This document shows positions 17,905-27,600 of a stretch of DNA of 33,831 nucleotides, piece after piece (the first letter of the stretch is position 1; each line of letters begins with the position of its first letter). The notes under the pieces were generated by a model, which was given only the letters and a program-made list of their open reading frames with translations, was not told the origin of the DNA and did not search any database. Location of the stretch: the NCBI GenBank assembly GCA_009602725.1, contig WELB01000105.1:277291-311121 (forward strand), in the 5' to 3' direction. The position numbers and the translations under genes were made by a program. The DNA comes from Spirogloea muscicola. Taxonomy: Eukaryota; Streptophyta; Zygnematophyceae; Spirogloeales; Spirogloeaceae.

Positions 17905-19143
17905 CTAGAGATGTATGACGGCGAGTTTCGCAAGCTTGGCGGGGGGCGGGGGGGAGCCGGTGGAGGAGCGCAGCGGTGGTGTGCCCGTCGCAATGACGCC
18001 GTGACCACGGAGGCGGTGTGGTGACGGCGGTGGCGGCGAGCTCCTGGGAGCGTCGTCGTCGTCGTGGTGGCCCTTGCCGGGCGGGTGATGGCCCTTGCCA
18101 TGGGGGTGGTGGCCGCGGCCCGGCGGGAGGTGGCCAAACTCGCGCTTGTCTGCTGGAGGCGACGGTCCCGGCTGGCCGCCATTGCCGTCTGTCCCCACTA
18201 TGTGGCCGCCGGGGATCACAGGTGACAGCTTACCAGTGGAGGGCGGCGGCGGCCCTTTCTTGGCTGGCGGAGGCGGAGGAGACGGCGGCGCATAGAAGCC
18301 ACCTCCAGACTTCTTGGTCGGCGGCGCCGGCGCCGGTGGCGGCTGCCTGGCCACAACCGGCGGCGGCGGCGGCGGCTTCTTGGCTACCGGCGGTTGTGGG
18401 GGCGGGCTCTTCGACGGTGGCGGCGGCGGCGATTTCTTGAGCGGGGGCGGCGATGGCGGCGGAGGTGGCGGCGACTTCTTCAGCGGAGGTGGTGGCGGCG
18501 GCGACTTGCTGGGCGGCGGCGGTGATGCCTTGGGTGGCGGTGGAGGAGGGAAGGTGCCAGTCTTGCCTGTGGATTTTGCCGCTGGCGGTGCCAGCGCAGG
18601 GGGGGGCAGCGTGGAGAGAGGTGGCGAAGTTGGAAGAGGGGGGGGAGATGCTGGGAATTGCGGCGACAATGGAGGAGGGGAGGAGGAGAGGAGGGGTGGG
18701 GAAGGAGGTGGAGAGGAGGGAGGAGGTGGAGAAGGAGGGGGGGAAGAAGGAGGGGGCGAGGATGGGGGAGGCTGAGATGGTGGCGGGGATGGAGGTGGAG
18801 AGGAAGGAGGCGGTGGGGAAGGAGGGGGCGAGGAGGGAGGAGGTGATGAGGGAGGTGGGGAGGAGGGGGGTGGAGAGGGAGGGGGCGAGGATGGCGGTGG
18901 CGATTTGGGAGGGGGGGGTGGTGGTGACGCCTTGGGGGGCGGCGGAGAAGAGGCCGTGGGAGGTGGAGGAGAGGCAGGCTGCAACTTGGCTGGTGGTGGC
19001 GGTGAAGAGGCCGTGGGCGGGGGCACAGGAGGAGGCGATGGCGGCGGCGGCGGGGAGGCTTTCACGACTGGAGGGGGAGGGGGAGGGCTCCTGGGAGGAG
19101 GGGGCCTGGCTGGAGGAGGGGGGGAGCTCGCCAGAGGTGGGGA
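17905..19143 (-). CDS. Ser-Pro-rich cell-wall-type glycoprotein, C-terminal part
   Basis: A single open frame on - runs from the assembly gap to a stop at 17905. The visible 412 or so residues are mostly SPPP repeats with Lys-containing variants such as KKSPPPPPP and KSPPPQPPVAKKPPPP, the pattern of hydroxyproline-rich extensin- or pherophorin-like wall proteins that enter the secretory path and are O-glycosylated on Pro. After the repeats comes a non-repetitive end with GGHIVGTDGNGGQPGP, then GRGHHPHGKGHHPPGKGHH followed by DDDD, and a further Pro-rich stretch to AKLAVIHL. The start, any signal peptide and any N-terminal domain lie in or beyond the gap. No globular pherophorin domain is visible. 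The opposite strand reads as a glycine-rich shadow. Confidence 0.7.
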   Translation of the reverse strand, partial: SPPLASSPPPPARPPPPRSPPPPPPVVKASPPPPPSPPPVPPPTASSPPPPAKLQPASPPPPTASSPPPPKASPPPPPPKSPPPSSPPPSPPPSSPPPSSPPPSSPPPSPPPPSSPPPSPPPSQPPPSSPPPSSPPPSPPPPSSPPPSPPLLSSSPPPLSPQFPASPPPLPTSPPLSTLPPPALAPPAAKSTGKTGTFPPPPPPKASPPPPSKSPPPPPPLKKSPPPPPPSPPPLKKSPPPPPSKSPPPQPPVAKKPPPPPPVVARQPPPAPAPPTKKSGGGFYAPPSPPPPPAKKGPPPPSTGKLSPVIPGGHIVGTDGNGGQPGPSPPADKREFGHLPPGRGHHPHGKGHHPPGKGHHDDDDAPRSSPPPPSPHRLRGHGVIATGTPPLRSSTGSPPPPAKLAKLAVIHL

Positions 19144-19823
19144 NNNNNNNNNNNNNNNNNNNNNNNNNNNNNNNNNNNNNNNNNNNNNNNNNNNNNNNNN
19201 NNNNNNNNNNNNNNNNNNNNNNNNNNNNNNNNNNNNNNNNNNNNNNNNNNNNNNNNNNNNNNNNNNNNNNNNNNNNNNNNNNNNNNNNNNNNNNNNNNNN
19301 NNNNNNNNNNNNNNNNNNNNNNNNNNNNNNNNNNNNNNNNNNNNNNNNNNNNNNNNNNNNNNNNNNNNNNNNNNNNNNNNNNNNNNNNNNNNNNNNNNNN
19401 NNNNNNNNNNNNNNNNNNNNNNNNNNNNNNNNNNNNNNNNNNNNNNNNNNNNNNNNNNNNNNNNNNNNNNNNNNNNNNNNNNNNNNNNNNNNNNNNNNNN
19501 NNNNNNNNNNNNNNNNNNNNNNNNNNNNNNNNNNNNNNNNNNNNNNNNNNNNNNNNNNNNNNNNNNNNNNNNNNNNNNNNNNNNNNNNNNNNNNNNNNNN
19601 NNNNNNNNNNNNNNNNNNNNNNNNNNNNNNNNNNNNNNNNNNNNNNNNNNNNNNNNNNNNNNNNNNNNNNNNNNNNNNNNNNNNNNNNNNNNNNNNNNNN
19701 NNNNNNNNNNNNNNNNNNNNNNNNNNNNNNNNNNNNNNNNNNNNNNNNNNNNNNNNNNNNNNNNNNNNNNNNNNNNNNNNNNNNNNNNNNNNNNNNNNNN
19801 NNNNNNNNNNNNNNNNNNNNNNN
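19144..19823. other. Assembly gap (680 N)
   Basis: A run of 680 undetermined bases. It hides the 5' part of the Pro-rich gene and the rest of the PRP18-like gene, which is more than 680 bases could easily hold. Confidence 1.
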
Positions 19824-20202
19824 CACCCTGCGCTTCTTGGCGGCGGCCTGCTGCGCGGCGGCGGCGCTGTCGTCCTCCCGAGCCGCAGACTCCTGCGCAG
19901 GCCTGGCTCACCGAGCGCCGCCGCATGTCAGCACAAGGCATCAGCAGAGCGCGCCGAGCTAATGACGGTGCAGCGACCGCGCTCGGGAGGACGAGCTGAG
20001 GCCAGGGCGGCCGCCATCACCCGCGCCTTGCCCGCGCGCACCTGTCGCGGCTGGCCTTGCGGCGCAGCTCTGCGGCCTCCTCGGCGCGCCGCCGCTCGAG
20101 GTCGCGGGCCGTGATCTCGGCGCGCCGCACGAACTTGCGGCCCCCGAAGTCGCGGGCCAGCGCCGCGCGCTTCGCCTCCAGCTCCGCCTGCAGCGCCTCC
20201 AT
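19824..20202 (-). CDS. PRP18: PRP18-like pre-mRNA splicing factor, 5' exons only
   Basis: Exon 1 (20202-20042) starts at a true ATG in good context and encodes MEALQAELEAKRAALARDFG, then GRKFVRRAEI and a Glu/Arg-rich helix. It ends in phase 2 at a GT donor. Exon 2 (19902 to the gap) follows an AG acceptor in matching phase and encodes PAQESAAREDDSAAAAQQ and KKRRV before the gap. The start resembles the N-terminus of plant PRP18, a factor of the second splicing step that acts in the spliceosome with SLU7. The diagnostic PRP18 domain itself is not visible, so the call rests on about 80 residues. An alternative is another coiled-coil nuclear protein with the same N-terminal style. Confidence 0.55.
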
Positions 20203-20599
20203 GGCGCCGCCAGAGGCGCCGAGAGCTCCGCCGCCGCCGCCGGCGGGCGCGGGGGAGTGGCCGTCAGGGCCGCCGGCGAGGAGCGGCGGAGGGTGATGCC
20301 AGGCAGGGAGGGGAACGTGCCGCTGACGGCGTCACAAGAAACGGCGAGTATATTGAGTGACGGGCCTGAGCGGGCAAGCACGTTGACGGATGCACATCCT
20401 GTTGCTGCTAAGCTAACCTCAGTAACCACAGAGCCAGCACGTAGATGGTCGCTAAGAGATGCCCGAACACCGTACGGCACAAGCTCTCTGGTGCAAAGCA
20501 TGAGCCTGAAAGCTCGCTGCAAACAGGCTGACACACGACTTCGCAGAAACGACGACGTTGGCTGCCGACATGCCCATCTTAGCTGGAGAATCCTCACGT
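20203..20599. promoter_or_regulatory. Upstream region of the PRP18-like gene
   Basis: About 400 bases before the - strand ATG, GC-rich near the gene (GCC/GGC clusters at 20218-20250) and more balanced further out. No second gene and no clear TATA or CCAAT element was seen. Confidence 0.4.
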
Positions 20600-20880
20600 C
20601 GTGCACTTCTCTTCGGGCTGGCCTTCCACAGCCCTCGCCCCTTTGGAAGAGCTCACATTTCTTCCTTCACAGCCCTAGCTGTGACAGAAGGACTTCACTG
20701 AGACTTTATTCCTTCCTTTATTTATGGCCTTTCACAGTCATTGCCTTCACATCGGACGCACTGTATCTATTTTGGGCTGGCCTCTCACAGCCATCTACAA
20801 CGCTTTTCCGCCCTCTACTTACTCCGACATGCAACTGTTGACTGCACACTATCAAGCATCCATTTGCAGTAGTCATGGAG
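20600..20880 (+). mobile_element. Diverged retrotransposon tails on +
   Basis: Two hairpin-type units occur (CGGGCTGGCCTTCCACAGCCC at about 20614-20634 and TGGGCTGGCCTCTCACAGCC at about 20774), and the first ends GAAGAGCTCACATTTCTTCC. The second is followed by an ORF end that reads FPPSTYSDMQLLTAHY at about 20805-20853. This matches the family end peptide with substitutions and lies more than 3 kb from the main array. Confidence 0.6.
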
Positions 20881-21200
20881 AGTAGTTACATAAATTTTCA
20901 CCTTCTGGCGCTTTCAGATCTTGTTACTTCCATTTGGGCTCTTAAGCTGTTGCCCTACACGGAAGAGCTGTTTGATGTGTCGTGAATGTAAATGAAGCTG
21001 TCTATTGTTGCCCAGCCAGGCACAATTGGCGTGGGTGCTGCCGCTTTGCAAGTGTCATGAGTACGACATTGAGAAGGTGAGGCCCAAGAAGCTTACTGAA
21101 GGGGAGGATGGCTGTAATAGCTAGCCATCAATCGTCTGAGGTCGGAAGGCGCAAGCGGCTTTCAAAGTAGCAACTATGAATTGGTGCTCAGCAACCCACA
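20881..21200. other. Stretch without recognised features
   Basis: I see no gene, repeat or element motif here. It may be the unoccupied target sequence between retrotransposon fragments or very old element remains. Confidence 0.5.
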
Positions 21201-24097
21201 CAAAGAGCGAAGTAGCCTTCTCAAAGGAGTGCCCCTTGAGAGTGCCACTTCTTCTCAAAGGAGGCAAGCCTTTGAAAAGCGGGCACACAAATTGAAGAAA
21301 GCGCGGCCAGATGGACTGGTGGCGGGGAAAGGCCAGCCCAAAGGAATGGACAAGGTTTGAAGGAGCCGGAGTGCGAAGGACTAGGACTAAGACATCAGCC
21401 AGGGAATGCTCAGTGACCTCTAGTCAGGAGATGCAAGTCTGAGTAGCTAGCCGGCAGAAAGACGTCGCCCTGACGGAAGCCGGAGGCCGCAGCCAAAGCT
21501 CGGCCTGCGCGCAAGTGAACTGCGAAGGCAAGGGACCGCTGCATCGAGATTGCCAAATGCATTCGGAAGACTTGGGCAAGGGACCCGGCGACATTGAAGC
21601 CGGGCTGCTCGCCCTGCTGCCCGAGGCGTGGGCCGCTGCACGCCGCGCAAGGTGGTGAAGCAAGTCAAGCCATTTTGTTAGGCTCCGTGCAAAGGCTCCG
21701 TGCACGTCGACTGCCAGTGGAACAAACTCGTCTCCCACCGGGTGGTCTGAGTATTTCCGTTCCTTTGCGCCCGCCGCTTGGCAGACTGCGCAGCCCGCCT
21801 CCTCCGACGAGCGTTTGGCGCTGCTGGAAAACAAAGCAGTCAGTGTGACAACGTCGGCAATAAGCCGAGGCCCCCCGCCGAGCGCGCTGGCGACGAGATC
21901 GGCGCGTCGGGTGTGGATGCGGCCATCCGCCCCAGCGGTCCCTTGGCATGATGCTGGTATTCTCGAGCGCCACCATGTAACCGGCCTCGACAAAGATGCC
22001 AAACATCGCATTCTGCAGCAGGTCGTGTGTTCCTGTCCGCTACCCGCCCCGTGCGCACCTGAGCATGTGAGCTGCCAACGATGCCGCGTCTGAACTGCGC
22101 TCTCCGCACTCACACTGCTGTACGCCACTGAGGCAGGGTGGGTGGAGGCCGAGGAGGCGGTGCACCGCCGTACGGAAGGCGTCATCGGGCATTCGGAGCG
22201 CGTCGTGGATCGGCAGCGCAGACAACCAAGCTGCCGCCCCTGGTGAGGATGGCGAGAGCCGCGCGCGCCCCCGGAGGTCGGCCGATGGCAAGAGCCCCAT
22301 CGCCGTGGTGAAGGAGGCCGCATCTACCTCTGCCATGAAGCGAGCTTGGGCCCGGAGGTCACCCGTGCGCGCGAGGTGCGCAAACGGGACGGCCCGTGGC
22401 ACCAGGGCGGGGTGATTTGCAAGCAGCGCATCCCAGGCTGACAGAGAGCCGCCTGGAAGGCCAATGTGCCAGTCTCCACGTCCGCTGCCGCCTGCTCCAG
22501 AAGGCGACCCCCATGCCGGATGAAACGCTGGGCCACCGAAGCCGCAACCTGCGCCCAACTCCCCAGGTGTGCTGCCCGGCAGGCACGAGCCAGCGGACGG
22601 CGGCCCAGACCCCCGCGGCTCACAGGCAGGGAGGCCTGGTGCATGGCAGCCAGCTTCGCCAGGAAGGCCGGGTGTTGGACCAGGGCCGCTGTGCTGGGAG
22701 GATACCTGCATCGAAGGTTGCATAGGCGGCCTGCGCCGCCGGGGAGGGGGGGAGGGCTCGAGCCAGGTGCAGGGGACGTTGCGCAATGCTGCGCGCCAGC
22801 ATGGCGAGCCCTAGCTGCATGTCGCGCAGCTCAGGGAGGCGGGCCGTCGGCTTGAGGTGCTCCTGCAGCTTACTGCGCAGCTGCTCGTCCACGAAGGCCG
22901 GTGAGCCCAAGGGAACCCCGAGGAGTGTGAGGCCCCCCGCTGGTGTCTGACAGCCGGAGGATAGGCGGAGGAGGGCTGGCAACCCTTGTGGGGACCAAGC
23001 GCTGCACTTCGACGCGCGGATGTCCAGGCCGATCTCCTTCAGCTGCTCCTCGAGGGTGGCAAAGGCAGCCAAGATCTCGTCTGCTTGCCCGACTAGGGTG
23101 GTGACGTCGGCATATGTGGGCATGAGGACGCCCGGGTGAGCAGCTGCCGTGGCCTTCAGGGCGCGGTCGTGGGCCAGCGCGTAGAAGAACCCCGCCAGCG
23201 GGGCCCCCTGCCGCGTGCCCGTGGAAGACTGAAGGACCTCCACCCCTCCGGCTCCAGGCCGCCATAGGAGATCACTGGGCTGGCCGTAGCCCAGCCGGAA
23301 GAACGGCAGCAGGGTGAGGAAGGCGTCACGGAGCTCCTCGGCGACAGCTGCGCGGTCGACGCAGTTGAACGCGTTGCGGACGTCCACTGCCAACACCACC
23401 CACTCGGGGTGCAAGTCGAGGGAAGCCCGCACCCCATGGACAACCGCTTCGCCGCCGCTCCGCAGGCCTGCGCCACACTGGTGTGGGGCCAGGTGTGTCT
23501 GGGCCGCATCGGCGTGCTGTTGCCAGACTGCCCGTCCCACCAGGCGGTACAGAACCTCGCCGATGGCGATGGGGCGGACGCCGCCATTGACCTTACTGAG
23601 GGCTAGCAGGGTGCTGGCGCAGAGCACACCGCAGATGCTGGTAGGGATGTGACGCCGGGCACGTGTTGGCACACCTGGTGCAGCGCCCGAAAGTCCGCCT
23701 CGTCCCCGTCGAGGAAGAGCTCCCTCAAATGCTCCGTGGCCATACGCGAGGGGCCGCCTGCAGCTGCGCGCCGGCTGCTCGGCAAGGCCTTGCGGAAGGC
23801 TGCCGCATCAAGGGCCACGTCCGCCTGCGGGACGTAGGAAGCCAACCACGAAGGCAGGGGAGAGCGCGCCGGGAGGTGGAGGGACGAGAGGGCTTCCCGC
23901 GTGGCCTCAGTCGCCGGCGCCAAAACCGAATCATCGAGCGCCTGGACGGCTATCGAGAGCTCCCCGGCATGGCCATAACACAGGAGAGCGCGGCGGGCAC
24001 TGGCCGCCATATCTGCAAAGTGCGGCGGCCTGCACAAGTTGGAGTCGGGGCGCCCAGTCTTTGGAACCGATAGACGACAGCGACTGGCCTCAGATTA
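21201..24097 (-). mobile_element. Degenerate non-LTR retrotransposon, copy B
   Basis: Read on -: it starts at 24097 immediately after the GAGCACTTTCTTC terminus of another UTR unit, is 5'-truncated within the N-terminal region, contains RT and endonuclease-like domains, and ends its ORF with SDLHLLTRGH plus TGA near 21450-21418. The UTR carries CCTTGTCCATTC and a GGGCTGGCCTTTCC motif at 21353-21325. The exact 3' limit near 21200 is a guess. Confidence 0.85.
21418..24040 (-). pseudogene. Reverse transcriptase-endonuclease ORF of copy B, inactivated
   Basis: The parts in order on - are GHAGELSIAVQALDDS (about 23965-23920), NGGVRPIAIGEVLYRL (about 23590-23540), motif A VLAVDVRNAFN (about 23390), motif B GTRQGAPLAG where the family Asp is Ala, and motif C YADVTT where the second catalytic Asp is Val (codon at 23105-23103). 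Then follow the zinc motif CECG with HMLRC (about 22115-22050), a TAG at about 22042-22040, HDLLQNAMFGIFVEAGY, and the RRADLVAS and DEFVPLAVDVHGAF blocks of the endonuclease region. Frame changes lie near 23650 and 22740. The copy cannot make an active enzyme. It is a better-preserved guide to the domain order than copy A because the endonuclease region is not interrupted. Confidence 0.85.
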
Positions 24098-24190
24098 GAA
24101 GAAAGTGCTCGCCCATTGAGAATAGGGGGCTGGAACAACCAGCCCGAAAAAGAATGAACAGAGTACGAGAAGGGGGCCAGGGGAAGCGCT
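24098..24190 (-). mobile_element. 3' UTR unit abutting copy B
   Basis: On -: GTTCATTC, hairpin GGGCTGGTTGTTCCAGCCCC, CTCAATGGGCGAGC and the terminus ACTTTCTTC, where copy B begins. It is the same unit as at 9361-9432 and 16305-16385, and it lies about 460 bases before the pyrophosphatase ATG. Confidence 0.75.
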
Positions 24191-24648
24191 AAGTAACAGA
24201 AACAAAGCTGCTCAGATTGGCCGCCAAGTCGACAGAGGAGGCATTGGGACCGCCGACGACGCCCAGCCGCGTCGATCCCACGTCCAAGCTCAACGGCGAT
24301 CCGTTTCTCCTGACGGCACGGCCGTCGGCTCATTCCCGCGTGGCATCCCGCGCAGGCAATATCCGATCCCCCCCCAATCCCCAGCGGCACTTCCAAGCCC
24401 CCCCCTCGGATGCAAGCAGCGGCCGTGCCTCCGATGGCACGGATCCAACGGCCCCACTTCCCTCGCCGCCGCCGCTGGTCGCCCTGTTCGGCTGTAGTGC
24501 AGTAGGGCGCCTTGTGCCATGTGCGCTGCCGCCGTCAAGGCGCCACTTGCCGCTCTCCCAGTCGCCTGGGGTTGGTGACCGCCGGCAGCTCCCGCCGCCG
24601 CCGCCTCCGCCACCGCCGCCGCCGCCGCCACCGCCGCCGCCGGACAAC
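24191..24648 (+). promoter_or_regulatory. Promoter and 5' UTR of the pyrophosphatase gene
   Basis: It lies between the retrotransposon unit and the ATG. It has C-rich blocks, and a CCG/CCA triplet tract at 24594-24643 just before the start codon, probably in the 5' UTR. No clear TATA box is visible. The frame of the start codon stays open upstream but has no family similarity there. Confidence 0.5.
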
Positions 24649-27600
24649 ATGGCAGACTCCGGGGCGGCCATGTCCTGGACTCCGCCCGAGATGAGCGTGT
24701 ACTTCGTGCACATTTTCATCCCGCTCGCGGGTGTCATTGGCATCAGCTTCGCCCTCCTCCAGTGGTACCTGGTCTCCAAAGTAAAGGTCAACGCTGGCTC
24801 CGATGGCGGGTATGTGCTGGACACAGAGGACGGCCTCGACGACTCTTCTGTGGTACAGCAGTGCGCTGAAATCCAGAGCGCTATCGCCCTTGGTGCGTTC
24901 CTGCCATACCGTCTGAGGATCTCCGCTTAAATATATTTCGTTTTAGATATGGAGGTTACTAAGTGCGCTGTCGTTATGCTTTTATTTTTTGAAGGGGATC
25001 ATTTCGTCTCTTCGAGGTCCTAGTGCAGCAATTCTTGCTAGGTGTTGTGGTTCATGATGGTGGCAATCACAAATTGTTATATTGCACTCCAACAAAATCT
25101 GCTCCATTGCTGTAATATTTGCCTACGTGTCAAGTTCATGGCACTTCTGTATATTCACTTCTGCAGAGAGTGCGTCACTGTTGCACATTCAGGGTGATGA
25201 CTATCTGCTTACTTGCCTTGAGTAGAAGTCGCACAATACTCGGGTGTTTGCACTCTTCAGATAGGCTAGTGGTGTCATACAAGTGACATATCAGTTGTCA
25301 TACCAGTGGCACACTATAGCCTATGTCTGAAAGTTGAATGCCTGTATGATTGCAACAAGCTAACACTGCAAGTGTTATTGTGTGTCCAGGTGCTCAATCT
25401 TTCCTCACGACTGAGTACAAGTACCTAGCAGTCTTCATGGTCGGCTTCTCCCTACTCATTTTCTTCTTCCTTGGCTCTGTCGACAATTTTAAGACCGACT
25501 GGGTGCCCTGTGAGACCAACGACAGTGGGAAGTGCGCTCCAGCAGTAGCAAATGCGCTGTTCTCCACCATTGCTTTCATTGCCGGGGCTATCACGTCCAC
25601 CATTTCTGGTTACCTTGGAATGACAATAGCCACTTATGCAAATGCCCGCACTACATTGGAAGCTCGGAAGGGCGTAGGCTTTGCTTTTATCACAGCTTTG
25701 AGGTCTGGAGCTGTTATGGGTTTCCTCCTTTCAGCCAACGGCTTACTGGTCCTATATTTCACCATTCTCCTCTTCAAGTTGTACTACCATCACGACTGGG
25801 TTGGTCTGTTTGAGTCCATTGCTGGCTATGGTCTTGGAGGCTCCTCTGTTGCACTCTTTGGGCGCGTTGGTGGCGGCATCTACACAAAGGCTGCCGATGT
25901 GGGAGCTGACTTGGTTGGCAAGGTGGAGAGGGGGATCCCAGAGGATGATCCTCGCAATCCTGCTGTAAGCATGCTTATGCTGTGTCAGCGCAGAAACTCG
26001 TGTTTCTGGATGTCATGATCTCACGATATGGTATCATCTAGGTTGTTACATGTGTCACACCGGCAAGTAGTTTGGCCCTGCAAGGTTGTATTTATGTAGC
26101 AAACCTTGCACAATTGTAGATCAGACATCACAGCATGTCTATCAGCCGCAATCAGTCTTCCATGATTGGGCATCTTACAGCCCAGGCACAGTGGTCCACA
26201 TGGATACCAAGCAATCGTTTTACGTGTGTGCGGTATGCAGGTCATTGCTGATAACGTTGGAGACAATGTCGGTGACATTGCTGGCATGGGTTCGGACCTT
26301 TTTGGTTCGTTTGCAGAATCGACATGTGCAGCTCTTGTAATCTCTTCTTTGGGATCTCTGGGGACCGACTTGGACTTTGTTGGCATGCTTTTTCCCCTCC
26401 TCATCAGTGCAAGTGGCATCCTTGTTTGCCTCATCACAACGCTTTTTGCCACTGACCTTTACAAAATTAAGGCCAACAAGGAGATTGAGAGGACGTTGAA
26501 GTGGCAGTTGATCATCTCCACAGTACTGATGACCCCTGTTATCTACGCCGTTGCCATTACGGCTCTTCCTGAGGAGTTTAAGATCAAGGTTGTTGGTCAC
26601 GGAGAGAAGACTGTCAAGAACTGGTGAGCACCTACTTGATTTGCAATGCAACAGCCTGCCTGCTTCTGTCTGGCAACTTAAGATAGTGCATTCTTGACCT
26701 CCACCTTATTCAGATTTATCCAGTCTGAATTGAACGATGTAGACACATGGGAGCTTGTTGAGTTGGGCTACCGGCATGACATAGTTCTAGACCACCTTTT
26801 CATTTCATTGATTGGTCAACGCGTTGTTCTGCAGGCAGGTATTCCTCTGTGTTGCATCTGGCCTCTGGGCTGGTCTGATCATCGGCTTTGTCACCGAATA
26901 TTTCACCAGCAATACCTACAGGTTTGCAATGCCAATCCTCCTGTATACTTTGCTGTGGTCTTCAACTTACCTGTATCTGTTAATGTTGTTGTTGTACTGT
27001 GGTAAAGCATGGGTTGTCATCCACACATGCACTCCACCTGGCGAAGATGTTGGCCAACAGCTACTCTTTCAGTCACGTGCTAAACCCTGAAGACTTAGAG
27101 GATGTTGCTTTTTGTTTACTGCATATGACTGGTTCAAGTGGCTGACACGTGATGTTGCACGTATTGCAGGCCTGTCCAGGATGTTGCCGACTCTTGCAGG
27201 ACTGGCGCTGCTACCAATATCATTTTTGGACTTGCTTTGGGATACAAGTCTGTGATCATCCCAGTTTTTGCCATCGCGGCTGCCATCTACCTCAGCTTCT
27301 CACTTGCAGCAATGTACGGCATTGCTGTTGCGGCCCTTGGAATGCTGAGCACTCTGGCCACCGGCCTTGCTATTGATGCCTATGGGCCCATCAGTGACAA
27401 TGCTGGCGGCATTGCTGAGATGGCTGGCATGGGACACTCCATCCGGGAACGCACTGATGCTTTAGATGCTGCTGGCAACACAACGGCTGCGATTGGCAAG
27501 GTACGGCACCGTTGTCTGGGTGTAATCCTTTGTTTGCCAATTAGAGGCAGCCACATTGATTACACTGCTTACTAAAGTGAGCATACTGCATACTGCATGC

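Noticed and set aside
18314-18775. Glycine-rich + strand open frames
   Set aside because: They are the complement of the Pro-rich - strand gene (CCN read as GGN) and show no start context or family motif.
24649-24892. Pyrophosphatase start at the second ATG (24670)
   Set aside because: Both are possible, but the first ATG gives the family-typical length of 766 residues and has ACAATGG-like context.
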